Assembly (NCBI GenBank): GCA_032622095.1
Contig: CP136064.1
Span: forward strand, 2,910,280-2,974,279
Origin: Siphonodentalium dalli
Lineage: Eukaryota > Mollusca > Scaphopoda > Gadilida > Siphonodentaliidae
Reading direction: 5' to 3'
Length of the DNA: 64,000 nucleotides
The notes below the pieces were generated by a model. The model did not search any database. It saw only the letters and a program-made list of their open reading frames with translations, and was not told the origin of the DNA. Positions 47,311-59,039 of the stretch are shown in pieces (positions within the stretch are counted from its first letter, which is position 1; each line of letters begins with the position of its first letter). The position numbers were made by a program, and so were the translations under genes.

Positions 47311-49062
47311 TAAAAAAACAAAAATCCGATGCTAAAACCGAAGTATATTTTGTCCGATTGTGTTCATATTTGATATGTAGGTTTATAACTTTATGATGAC
47401 ATGGCCCTCATCTGTATAGTTTTTGGTATTGATTGGTTGATCGGTTTAGAAAATAATTAACCCTTTACACACATGCTATCCAATGCAATAAGTTGAACAT
47501 ATTTCTTCTGATCTGCCTCATATTTCTTACCTAGGTTTTTCTTAGCACGTTCTTCGTCTGTATGGTTTTTGGTATTGTTTAAATCATATTAATGTCAAAT
47601 TGATTGATGGCTATCTGGTGGTATTCTGTTTTCTGTGCAATATTAAGTTAACCCCTTTGCTGAAACAGGTTCATTACTAAAGTTTATGTGAACACTATAG
47701 GACACCTATTCTAAAATATTAAATTGGAATAGTCCATTGTTACTTTGTAGGGATGTTTTACAGACATTGTTGTCTACATACACTGTTGTCTTATCTTAGA
47801 CAAAAATTAATCCACACATTCCTCAGTTCCATGATATGATGTCATTGCAAATGATTAACCCTCTCCACACATCATATGGTTTTGATGCTTTTCATTTGAT
47901 CATTCTCCAATATTATGTCCAGATTGATGGTGATCCACTTTTTATTTGCATGGATTTGGGATTAAAATTAAACCATTCCATAGACACATATTATGCGATA
48001 GACAGATATAATATTATCCATTTCACTTCGATCCAGGTTCAGTAAGGGTTTCAATAAATCACCAATTATATATTCATCATTAGAGGAAATGTCTTATTTT
48101 GAAATTCCCTCAATTGCATTTGGGCTCCAGGGTAATATTAATGGTGCTGGTATTCTTGAGACTGACTTATTGTATGGGTTTCTAAATCCAATGACATGCT
48201 TTGTATAGACTATTTTGTGTTTATCAGTTCATTAGTTTTGGTAAGATTAACCCTATTCTATCCGATTTGATAATTCAAATATTTCCATTGATTATGTTTA
48301 TACATGTAGTTCTTGGCATAGTTGACAAGAACACACCCCTAACCTGCATAGTGAGGGTCATTTGGTTTATTTGCTTAAAAATATTAACATCCTCCGCCAA
48401 TCCTGTTGACACAATGTGATAACTAAATATTTTTTACATGATCACTATATTAAGTGTGAATTGTTGAAACTTTAGCACTCATGAAAAGGTCAATGTAAGG
48501 ATTTATAAAATTTATAAAAATAGCTAATCGCTATCGCCAAGGTATGGGTTAAACATCTGCCGATCGTGATCGGCCTCTCGTTAACATCACAAATAAAAGG
48601 ATATCTGAGGCTGAACAAACTATGTACAATGCTATGTGTTTGCTCCTTCTAAGTTATATATCAGTAATCTATTGTATTTTTTATGTGTTAATTATCCTTG
48701 CCAATAAAATCAATCATTCGATGAGTAATAGTTAAAGACCAGCTGAATAATACAATTAATTTGGCTCCAAACATATCTAAATATGTCTTAACTCTGCTAA
48801 ATAAGGTTTGTAACATGTATCCTTTCCATTTTGTTCACATTTTTACAAAAAAGTACTATTTCCAGACATTTGAATAAAACGGCTTCTTTGTTTACAATAG
48901 TCATTTTTGAATTGGGTGTTTCCGTCGCGACTCGGAAATGACGTCACCGAGGGTACAAAGACGGAAGAAATTTTATGCGCCGTTTTTAAAATCACGTATT
49001 TTGAAATCGTCTTTTTTTATTGTTGTTTATTTTTTTGAAGAATAAAACGTATACGTCGCTGC
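47311..49062. other. No gene recognised
   Basis: AT-rich DNA with short ORFs lacking motifs. 'taaccctttacacacat' and 'taaccctctccacacatca' at 47460 and 47855 hint at old repeats. Nothing stronger is seen. Confidence 0.35.
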
Positions 49063-49262
49063 ATGGCTGCAAACTGTAGCCATAAATGTTCAAGTGGCAC
49101 AATAATTAATGCAGCCATTCAACAACAGTGGACGGCGTTTGTCCACAACGAGAGTTTGGAATGGGCTGTCACAATACAGAGCTCTGCTTGTGTTCCAAGC
49201 ACTTTGAAGAAGGATCTTTCACAAATATTGTGAAATGCAAGCTGGGACATACAAAAGTGTGA
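49063..49262 (+). pseudogene. THAP-domain-like remnant
   Basis: ATG at 49063 opens MAANCSHKCSSG, the Cys pair near the start typical of THAP domains. After a frameshift another frame gives ELCLCSKHFEEGSFTNI, matching the conserved CSxHF block, and ends KCKLGHTKV at a stop. THAP domains are zinc-dependent DNA-binding modules found in P-element transposases and cellular factors. The middle of the domain is not preserved, so this is a pseudogene fragment or a mis-split exon. Confidence 0.45.
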
Positions 49263-49346
49263 TTCACATTGTCAAACAAAATGTTATCTACGTGAATACC
49301 GGTACCAATAAACACCCATGCACTCACGGTCCTTGTGCCAAGTTGT

Positions 49347-49362
49347 GGGGGGGGGGGGGGGG
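49347..49362 (+). repeat. G16 run
   Basis: Sixteen consecutive G after 'gccaagttgt'; the context resembles the G17 run at 15407 ('catgttgt'). Confidence 0.9.
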
Positions 49363-51675
49363 TTCAGTAGTCTAGTAGACCTACGGCTATGTCGTAGTAC
49401 ATGGATCATACATGAGGATTTACTTTCGGCGATGTGTGAATCGTGACTTGTTCTACTCAAGCGTGAATACATAAATCGGCACCTTGACAATACAAAATGT
49501 CAGCTATGCATGACAATATGCAAAATTAAGCATGATTTACAAGGCTACCAATCAACAATCTGTGTAGTATAAGACTTATATATAATAAGTGACTGTTCTA
49601 CGTTAATTCTAGTCTAACGTGACGTATTAAACATCGATTAGAACCTGAACTTGAAATGTAATGATTCAATGAAAATCATCTATGAAAAAGTCTAATCACC
49701 AGATTGAATGTTTCGAATAATTAAAATCCAGTACGAATCACCAATGTATTAATCCATTTGTGAAAGCATATAAATGAAATCAGACGATAAAGTATGTACT
49801 GCACTGCATCCACGTGTTACTGTTACGAGCTGTGTCGATGATGTCAGTTTGTCACGATTTTTCGCCAATATTTCCACCAACAAAACATAAATTCCTTGTA
49901 TTCCAATCGAATTGTTTAGAGAAATTCCTGACGGTACTTCAAATTATATACATGGCTACGAATTTATATGACTACATCAGTCATTAAGCAGTAACCGAGC
50001 ATTAACAAACTGGTATTTGAACTATAAACACAAACAAATATTATGCAGGTGATGTGACCTATACATCTGACCTAACCTCAACGTCATACACGTGCGTGTG
50101 CATATCCATACTCGACAATAATGTGTCTAAAGTTGACTATGAAACACCTACTATCGTAAAAGATAGATCAATTATGGAATTATGTTACCTTTTAACATGC
50201 CTTCAGTCCACTGTATGGGTATTATTTTTAAAATAAGAACAGCAATCGCGAGGGACTATTTTGTTATTGCGGACGTAGCTTGCGTAAAATATCGTTCGAT
50301 TTGTGATCAAAGCGCAGTACCGTAGGCCTAGTAAGTACTACGTTCGTCATATGCACAGGAACGCCCACATTTCCACCTAGTGTGGTAGATATAGGCCTAT
50401 ATAGGCCCTAGATAGTTGGTCCGTGTGGAGATTGTGCGTTACTAGTCTTGATGCATTTGAAACAATAAATTGAATAAACATAATACATACTGAAAATAAT
50501 ATATATACGTACGCCTTTTGCGGTTTTTGTTTTGTTACAGATTGTCAAAAAATGTGTTTTATATGATAATCTAAAGGCCATGCATGAATTACTGCATTTA
50601 GACTTCAGGTCAGTATCGGTACGTAGACAGCAGTTTGGAAATTCTTGATAGTATAAAATGTTTGATGTTTCACACCTATACCTACCATTAGTGATCAGAC
50701 ATTCTCAATGAGAACTTGGGTGTCTATTATATAAAGCCAGTTGAAAAATTTAAACATAAAGAGCATTTAATTGGAGGATTATAGGGCCTACTAGTAATGG
50801 AATATATAGGTCAAGCTTTTTCAGATTTCTGCTCACTATGTTCATGACTGACTAGATCTGTAGATGAAATAATTACATACCAACAAATCTAATACCCAGT
50901 ATGGTGAATATCAAGTTAAAACATAATTGTTTATTTAATCATGGAGCGATCTACTTGTGATATGCAGTTTCTGCATAAATGGTGAAAGAATGTGACCTGC
51001 CATCGCCATTATAGCCGCACGTTGCCAATGACGCAAAGCAGAACTGCATTTGTGTTTCCTCCATGACGTCATGTCACGTGCTCCTCCTGTAAGCCATGTG
51101 CTCGCAGTGCAAAATGAAAACAAATCTTTGGCGACTGTTCGTTCCCAAGATATAAAAAATAATTGCAGGATATTTTGACGGGATTTTTTGCGGATTTGTG
51201 TTAAGGGGACTTAGATACACACGGGATGATATATCAATACTCAAATTAGGTTACAGTTCAGCTGGACTTTTAACTCTAAGTATTACTCACTCACTGTATA
51301 ATTCAATTGTATATATATTTTATATACTCACAGTTTCAACAGAACTTTGGTTGGAAGAACCCTGGTTTATCAAAATAATGTGATTAAATACTTTAGTAGA
51401 ATGCAATAAAGTTAATACTCTACAAATTTGTTATGCCTGTTAGGGAAATAAGGATGTGGATATAGCTACATGTACATGTATATATTTCTTTGCTGCAGGA
51501 ACTCTATCAACGGCAACTTGCAAACTCGACATGTTTTGGCATTGAATAGAAAACATGGAAGTAAACTTGGTCTTTTGAGGAAATGAAACCAAACCTCTAT
51601 TATAGATATCGCAACATGGACCAATTGAAAAGCTGACTAGGCAACATCGACTCCAGAATCTCAGGCTTTTCACAT
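49363..51675. other. No gene recognised
   Basis: The longest frames are about 60-80 codons and have no motif. No clear repeat boundaries were found. This could be genuine unique intergenic DNA. Confidence 0.35.
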
Positions 51676-53393
51676 TACTCACAAGATTCACCCAGATTAT
51701 AACCAGGTCAGTGTAATATTGTCATCTCATTTATTAGTTTTACTCGAAGATGACTGACCTTGACCCTTGGATCTGACAGTGTAAGGTCAATGCGCTTTCA
51801 TCAGACTATACTTGATGGATGTGCTGCAAGAGGACCTTAATCAGAGATAATTGAGGTTGATGCATTCTTATCAGACTATATATGGTAATTATGCTGCAAG
51901 ACAACCTCCACTCTGCAAGAGAACTTATCCCAGAAAATTAGCAGGCAATGTCTCATTCTACCTAAACTGAGGCGATGTCTCAGTAAGTTAGAAGGCGATT
52001 GGTTTACTACCTAAACTGAGGCGATGTCTCAGTAAGTTAGAAGGCGATTGGTTTACTAGCTAAACTGAGGCGATGTCTCAGAAAGTTAGGAGGTGATTTG
52101 AGAACAATAATAATCCCTAAGAAACAAACTATTATTTTTATTATTATCTGTCATTTGTACATTAGTTCAGAATGAGCTATGTGTTCTCAAGACATAATAA
52201 TTACAAGATTCACACAGATAATCAGGTCAGTGTAATGTCACCTTATTATATTTGGTGGTTTTACTGGAAGATGACCTTGACCCTGGCATCTGACAAAATA
52301 AGGTCAATGCGCTTTCATCAGACTATACTTGATGGATGTGCTGCAAGAGGACTTTAATCAGAGATAATTGAGGTTGATGCATTCTTATCAGACTATATAT
52401 GGTAATTATGCTGCAAGACAACCTCCACTCTGCAAGAGAACTTATCCCAGAATGACTCAACTTAGGTCATGTCTCAGACAGTTAGGAGGCAAATGGTTTA
52501 CTACCTAAACTGAGGTGATGTCTCAGTAAGTTAGGAGGCAAATGGTTTACTATCTAAACTGAGGCGATGTCTCAGAAAGTTAGGAGGCGATTGGTTTACT
52601 ATCTAAACTGAGGCGATGTCTCAGTAAATTAGGAGGCGATTGGTTTACTATCTAAACTGAGGCGATGTCTCAGAAAGTTAGGAGGCGATTGGTTTACTAT
52701 CTAAACTGAGGCGATGTCTCAGTAAATTAGGAGGCGATTGGTTTACTATCTAAACTGAGGCGATGTCTCAGTAAATTAGGAGGCGATTGGTTTACTAGCT
52801 AAACTGAGGCGATGTCTCAGAAAGTTAGGAGGTGATTTGAGAACAATAATAATCCCTAAGAAACAAACTATTATTTTTATTATTATCTGTCATTTGTACA
52901 TTAGTTCAGAATGAGCTATGTGTTCTCAAGACATAATAATTACAAGATTCACACAGATAATCAGGTCAGTGTAATGTCACCTTATTATATTTGGTGGTTT
53001 TACTGGAAGATGACCTTGACCCTGGCATCTGACAAAATAAGGTCAATGCGCTTTCATCAGACTATACTTGATGGATGTGCTGCAAGAGGACTTTAATCAG
53101 AGATAATTGAGGTTGATGCATTCTTATCAGACTATATATGGTAATTATGCTGCAAGACAACCTCCACTCTGCAAGACAACTTATCCCAGAATGACTCAAC
53201 TTAGGTCATGTCTCAGACAGTTAGGAGGCAAATGGTTTACTACCTAAACTGAGGTGATGTCTCAGTAAGTTAGGAGGCGATTGGTTTACTATCTAAACTG
53301 AGGCGACGTCTCAGTAAATTAGGAGGCGATTGGTTTATTAGTTAAACTGAGGCAATTTCTCATTAAGTTAGGAGGCGATTGGTTTACTACCTA
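51676..53393 (+). repeat. Higher-order satellite: 49-bp monomers within ~517/739-bp units
   Basis: 49-bp monomers ('aaactgaggcgatgtctcag' plus 'gttaggaggcgattggttta') occur as blocks of about 3, 8 and 4 units. The blocks alternate with a ~370 bp spacer carrying 'aggtcaatgcgctttcatca' at 51784, 52301 and 53040. The last two spacers are almost identical over about 390 bp, so a frame of 61 codons is repeated exactly (52172-52357 and 52911-53096). Each monomer has a ctgag...ctcag inverted core. The array resumes at 54436 beyond an inserted element. Confidence 0.93.
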
Positions 53394-54433
53394 CTCTCGG
53401 GCTCCGAGTAAAAGTGCAGGGGAAGGGGAATTCTATTGAAAGTTGTTAAAAGTGCAGACCGAAATAATAGTGCATGGGGAACTCTAAGCAAAACATCAAA
53501 TTAACTGACTAAACAAATTATAGGAATCAACAATGTGTTTTTGTCCCCCGACGTTTCCGTCGGAGGACTATAGAAATGACCCTCGTCCGTCCGTGCATCC
53601 GTCCGTGCGTCTGTCGGTCTGTGCGTCCATCCGTCCGAGATTGGGTACCTTCATGGTGTAATCAGCTCCTCCTACAGTTTTAAACATAGAGATTTGAATC
53701 TCTGGGGTATTGTTCCTAACATGTTGGTGATTTGCAACATCTATATAGCTAATCAAAAATATAATTTTTGGGGGGGTTTTCGACTTAAAAAATTTGGAAC
53801 ATTTTTGCCTTTTGGATGAGATTGTGTACCTTCATGGTGTAATCAACTTCTCCTACAGTTTTAAATGTAGAGATTTGAAACTCTGGGATATTGTTCCTAA
53901 CATGTTGGTGATTTGCAACATCTATATAGCTAATCAAAAATATAATGTTTTCCATATTTTTGGGGGGGTTTTCGACTTATAAAATTTGGAACATTTTTGC
54001 CTTTTGGATGAGATTGGGTACCTTCATGGTGTAATCAACTCCTCCTACAGTTTTAAATGTAGAGATTTGAAACTCTGGGATATTGTTCCTAACATGTTGG
54101 TGATTTGCAACATCTATATAGCTAATAAAAATATCATTTTTTCCATATTTTTGGGGGTTTTTCGACTTAGAAAATTTGGAACATTTTTGCCTTTTGGATG
54201 AGATTGGGTACCTTCATGATGTAATCAACTCCTCCTACAGTTTTAAATGTAGAGATTTGAAACTCTAATAGTTGGATCTGCACTTAATCAGTTTAGGTGG
54301 AAGACTAAGCTAATACTTGAATAAAGTCAAAATGTTGATATCTTGAGTTTGTGCCAATTTAAATTTCCATAGCCTCAAAATTAATGAACGTGCAGACCCA
54401 AATAAGCACTTTATGGGGGAATTTTTCCAAGAG
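53394..54433. mobile_element. CTCTYGGGCTCC-family element, copy 6, inserted in the satellite
   Basis: The left end ctctcgggctcc follows TA (53392-53393); the right end 'ttttccaagag' precedes TA (54434-54435). Joining the flanks through one TA restores the satellite text ('tactacctaaactgaggc'). This proves a TA target duplication for the family. Subterminal 'agtgcagaccgaaataatag' and 'aacgtgcagacccaaataag' motifs are present. The interior is occupied by tandem-core family C. Confidence 0.93.
53539..54268 (+). repeat. Tandem-core repeat family C (~190 bp monomers)
   Basis: Starts with the hairpin 'cccccgacgtttccgtcgga' and a gtccgtccgtg stretch. It then has monomers starting 'gagattgggtaccttcatgg' at 53637, 53818, 54010 and 54200 (181-192 bp). 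Each includes 'tgttggtgatttgcaacatc' and a 'tttttgggggggttttcgac' stretch. The fourth monomer is cut after 'gaaactct'. Nested in copy 6 of the TA-inserting family. Confidence 0.85.
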
Positions 54434-54435
54434 TA

Positions 54436-54465
54436 AACTGAGGCAATGTCTCAGAAAGTACTCAA
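54436..54465 (+). repeat. Remainder of the 49-bp satellite
   Basis: 'aactgaggcaatgtctcaga' continues the array interrupted at 53393, then decays. Confidence 0.8.
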
Positions 54466-55160
54466 AATTACTTGTAGCATTTCATAGTTCTCATATAAGT
54501 GAAAATACAAATCAGATATAAAATATCATTTTTAATGTTATTTTGTTGGGCAGAATCTGGGGAACAACATATTCAAAATCAGCTTCAGGGAAATTTTCTA
54601 GAGCTCTTTGAAAAAAAGTCCTGTTTACATCTATGGCTTTATTGTCATATATTTCACAGCCCTCATAATTGGCTACGGCAATCGGCAATGCCGAAGCCAT
54701 TTGCTGAAGCAAACTGGGCCACGATAAAGGGTTGCCGTAGCAGATTGCCGAAGCCAAACAATCTGAATTAAAAGGGCTGATTTCATGTTATAATTATAAT
54801 CACTGCTGCCTGACTGATTATACATTGAAAAACCATTTTAGGCACTCTTAATATCACAATTACACCTCTGTGTGTGGTACATCAGCTTTTGCACATTTGC
54901 ATCTGTTACAAGTTTGGGGTTTGCAACAACATGTACTTAATGAGTTCTGAACACACAGATGCAACTGATCATGACAATTGTACCACAATTCTGTACCTTT
55001 TATTGAGCAAAAGTTTTGGCAACTATTGACAACCTTTATTATACGTAATTAAATGTTTAGGTCCTTTGAAAATATCTGAGGGCAAATCTAGTTGAATAGA
55101 AGGTTGATTCACGAATAGAAGAAATATACATGTACCTGTGATCACATGATAATATTTCCA
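54466..55160. other. No gene recognised; short inverted GGCTACGGCAA motif
   Basis: 54671-54755 contains 'ggctacggcaatcggcaatg' and, inverted, 'ttgccgtagcagattgccg', forming a small hairpin-rich patch. No coding evidence. Confidence 0.45.
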
Positions 55161-55166
55161 TGCCAA

Positions 55167-55391
55167 TCAGAAACTTTTTTTGCTTTTTCCATGGAAGAAG
55201 GAAGTGGTATCACAACCAGATATTGAATGCAAAATGTGTAGAGGAAAATAACTGTCATCGCCCGGAGCATAAAATGTGCTGTTGACATGGTAAAATGTTT
55301 TTAGAGAAACCCATATATTCTCACGACTGTTGGCATCGGTAAACATTGAGAACTGACTGAGGAGAATTACCAGGACATCTGTGTTAACCAT
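55167..55391 (-). pseudogene. Fragment of a DTDVLV / SGCDTTS family protein
   Basis: Reads NTDVLVILLSQFSMF, then ENIWVSLKTFYH, then FPLHILHSISGCDTTSFFHG and KSKKSF before the stop. The DTDVLV...SGCDTTSxxxGKxKK pattern recurs in uncharacterised, often repeat-associated invertebrate proteins; the spaced Asp residues suggest a nuclease-like (PIN/FEN-type) fold, which is my inference. Upstream on the minus strand the frame is broken by stops. Not functional. Confidence 0.45.
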
Positions 55392-55561
55392 CTAAACATG
55401 GATTGTCATCAGCTCGCAAGGAAGCGCAGTAATAATGTGCGGCACAATTCTAATATAGCTTCCTCTGGACAACATTTTCTCAAGATGGACGGAAGAATTT
55501 GCTATTTTGAAAGTTGACGAACATTCTGTCATGTTTATCACTTAATCATGACATATATAGA

Positions 55562-55707
55562 GGATCTCACATGAGTCTCTATTTTATACGGAATTTATCA
55601 ACCGAGTTCATTAAATTCGATTTGAGCCGAGGTTTACCGAGGCTCAAATAGAATTTAGAGGACCAGGTTGATAAATTACGTATAAAATAGGACGAGTGTG
55701 AGATACC
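55562..55707. repeat. Palindromic MITE, copy 3 (146 bp)
   Basis: 'ggatctcacatgagtctcta' is mirrored by the complement of 'gacgagtgtgagatacc'. The arms also share 'tttatacggaatttatcaac' and 'attcgatttgagccgaggtt'. Confidence 0.85.
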
Positions 55708-56289
55708 TTTTATCACATGATCAAATAAACTCGAAGCAACGAGAAATATTCATCGAAAACAACAATCATAAACTACAGCAATCGCAAGTTATTTGAAGAA
55801 CGCCGTGACGTCATCGCACGCGCTGATATTAAACGTGTCTATTATCGATAATTATGAAACTGCTTTTATGGCCAAATTATGTGATAAAACATGTTCTGAT
55901 GCGTTCTGATGCTTTACTTGTCAGGAATTCAAACAGCTCAAGCTAATCAAGAGTTAATGCAAATCCCAAACTTGTAACAAGTGCAAATGTACAAATGCTG
56001 ATTTACTATACACATAGTTATGTAGATGTAATTGTGATATTAAAAATGCCTAAATTTAAAAAAAAAAATATCAATCCAGTCACTGGTCATTATATCTATG
56101 AGTAATTGCTATAATATATCGGCTGGTATATATAAACTATATATATATATAAGACAATAACTTGTCAGCGAGATTCTGTTTAGAAGTGTGATGAGCAAAC
56201 AATTAGTATCCTTTCTATAGTGTTGCTAGTACCTCGCAGCCGGTTTTGTAGCCGGTAGCCAGTTTCGTAGCCAGATAGCTGTTTTGTAA

Positions 56290-58346
56290 AGTTTGAGCTA
56301 TTGCCATGGCTTTGTCGTCCGTCGTCCGTGTGTGCGTGTGTACGTAAGGTGTCAACAATAGAGGCTACAGGTCGTACCTTTGATCGGATCATTATGAAAT
56401 ATGTCATAGCTGTTGACATCAACATTTGTACCGGAATGATTCATTTTGGGGTCATACGGAAAAAAAACATGGCCGCCAGTGGCCATCTTAGATTTCAAAA
56501 TTCAATCCATTAGCACGGGCTACAGGCCATACTGTTCGTCAGATCGTCATGAAATTTGTCATGGATGTTAATATTGACATGTAGATGGGAACGAGTAATT
56601 TTGGGGTCATTCGGCCAAAAAACATGGCCGCCAGCAGCCATCTTGTATTTTACTCTTTGCATGACTAAATCCTTTAGCACGGGCTACAGGTCGTACCTTT
56701 AGTCAGACCATCATAAAATTTGTCATGGATTTTAACAATGACATGTAGATGGGAACGAGTAATTTTTGGGTTATTCGGGCAAAAAACATGGCTGCCAGCA
56801 GCCATCTTGGATTTTACTCTTTGTATGACTAAATCCTTTAGCACGGGCTACAGGTCGTACCTTTAGTCTGATAATCATGAAATTTGTCATGGCTGTTGAA
56901 ATTGGAATGTAGATGGGAATGAGTCATTTTGGACTAAATCCTTTAGCACGGGCTACAGGTCCTACTTTTAGTCTGATCATCATAAAATTTGTCAAGAATG
57001 TTAATAATCACATGTAGATGGGAACGAGTCATTTTGGGGTCATTCGGCCAAAAAACATGGCCGTCAGCAGCCATCTTGGATTTTACTCTTTGTATGACTA
57101 AATCCTTTAGCACGGGCTACAGGTCGTACCTTTAGTCTCATCATCATAAAATTTGTCATGGCTGTTGATATTGGAATGTAGATGGGAACGAGTCATTTTG
57201 GGGGTCATTCGGACAAAAAACATGGCCGCCAGTGGCCATCTTTGTTTTCAAAATTTAAATCCATTAGCACGGGCCACTGTTAGTACTGTTCGTCTGATCA
57301 TCATGAAATTTGTCATGGATGTTAACAATGACATGTAGATGGGAACGAGTATTTTTGGGGTCCATCGGCCAAAAAACATGGCCGCCAGCAGCCATCTTGG
57401 ATTTTACTCTTTGTATGACTAAATCCTTTAGCACGGGCTACAGGTCGTACCTTTAGTCTGATCATCATAAAATAATTCATGGCTGTTGAAATTGGAATGT
57501 AAATGGGAACGAGTCATTTTGGTATCATTCAGACAAAAAACATGGCCGCCAGTGGCCATCTTTGTTTTCAAAATTCAATCCATTAGCATGGGCCACAGGT
57601 CGCACTGTTCGTCTGATCATCATGAAATTTGTCATGGATGTTAATATTGACATGTAGATGGGAACGAGTCATTTTGGGGTCATTTGGCCCAAACACATGG
57701 CCGCCAGCAGCCATCTTGGATTTTACTCTTTGTATGACTAAATCCTTTAGCACGGGCTACAGGTCGTACCTTTATTCTGATCGTCATAAAATTTGTCATG
57801 GATGTTAACGATGACATGTAGATGGGAACGACTCATTTTGGGGTCATTCGGTCGAAAACATGGCCGTCAGCAGCCATCTTGGATTTTACTCTTTGTATGA
57901 CTAAATTCTTTAGCACGGGCTACATGTCGTACCTTTAGTCTGATCTTCATAAAATTTGTCATGGATGTTAACAATGACATGTAGATTGGAACGAGTCATT
58001 TTGGGGGTCAATCGGCCAAAAAACATGGCCGCCAGCAGCCATCTTGGATTTTACTCTTTGTATGACTAAATTCTTTAGCATGGGCTACAGGTCGTACCTT
58101 TAGTCTGATTGTTATAAAATTTGTCATTGATGTTAACGATGACATGTAGATGGGAACGGCTCATTTTGGGGTCATTCGGCAGAAAACATGGCCACCAGCA
58201 GCCATCTTGGATTTTACTTTTCTCTTCATGTCTATAAACTAGTATTAGACATTCAACTTGCCACATTTTTAATCGCTCCATTGACTGTAATATATTAAAT
58301 TATTCCCTTTCCAAGTTGAGCTACAGTGTCATTGACACTTTCATTT
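56290..58346 (+). repeat. Tandem-core repeat family A, main copy (12 monomers)
   Basis: A left flank with 'ttgtcgtccgtcgtccgtgt' (56309) leads into about 12 monomers up to 58217. Anchor 'ctttagcacgggctacaggt' recurs at intervals of 163-165 bp, with 155-157 bp for a second monomer type. Type 1 ends 'ccatcttggattttactctt'; type 2 ends 'ccatctttgttttcaaaatt'. One monomer is shortened to 105 bp. The unique right end (58240-58346) finishes with a hairpin (agtgtca t tgacact) and 'ttcattt', as in the copies at 192 and 31953. The ~160 bp unit invites comparison with the BIV160 satellite and Pearl elements of bivalves. Confidence 0.9.
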
Positions 58347-59039
58347 TGGTGTTGTAGCCGGTAAATTTGTCGGTTTATTCATATTTGCTGGATTTTTTGC
58401 TTGTTTAGATTTAGTCATGCAATCTTGTTTGATATTTGATGATGATTGTTTATTTGTATAATATTTACAAGCGTATGACAATGGTGATAATAAACAAACA
58501 AAAATGATATTATACAGGAGCAACATGGCCCAGATTGGCCGTCTTCATGTTGCCCCTACATATACAAACATGAAGTGGTAACTAAAGAAGTGAAATGATA
58601 GAATGTAGTTTATAATAGACAAATAAAGTATCCAAACCACTTATGGGATGCATCTACATGTATATGTGTTAATACATATGACCAGTTGTTTTCATGTGCT
58701 TATAATAAATCTGTCACTAGTGATGGGGGTCAGACTTGTTAACTCTCCCGGATTGTATTTGAGCACGATCTCCCGCACTCCCGGACAGGCATGACAATCT
58801 CCCGGATTCAGCTGCTGTAGAAAATCACAAAAAATATTCTCTTTATTTGATCTATTTGACCAGTAGAAGGCTATCAACACATCCCTGATATCGGACTGTA
58901 ACATCATTGTGGCAATTAACACCCATGATTAATCTGGGGTCATAAAATCAACATTGTTTGCACAGCAGGGGCACTGGACAATGCAACAACAAACACTTTC
59001 AAGTTCTATTGAACTGCCCTTACCAAAATGTCCTAACAT
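58347..59039. other. No gene recognised
   Basis: AT-rich. 'ctcccggattg', 'ctcccgcactcccgg' and 'ctcccggattc' (58745-58810) are short repeated motifs also seen as 'cgggagactcccg' near 31670, suggesting a weak dispersed family. No ORF of note. Confidence 0.4.

Noticed and set aside
51960-52830. Regularly spaced repeats resembling a CRISPR array
   Set aside because: The 49-bp units are contiguous with no variable spacers; this is a satellite in a eukaryotic genome.
52172-53096. Two identical 61-codon ORFs
   Set aside because: Exact repetition reflects the 739-bp satellite unit, not a gene family.
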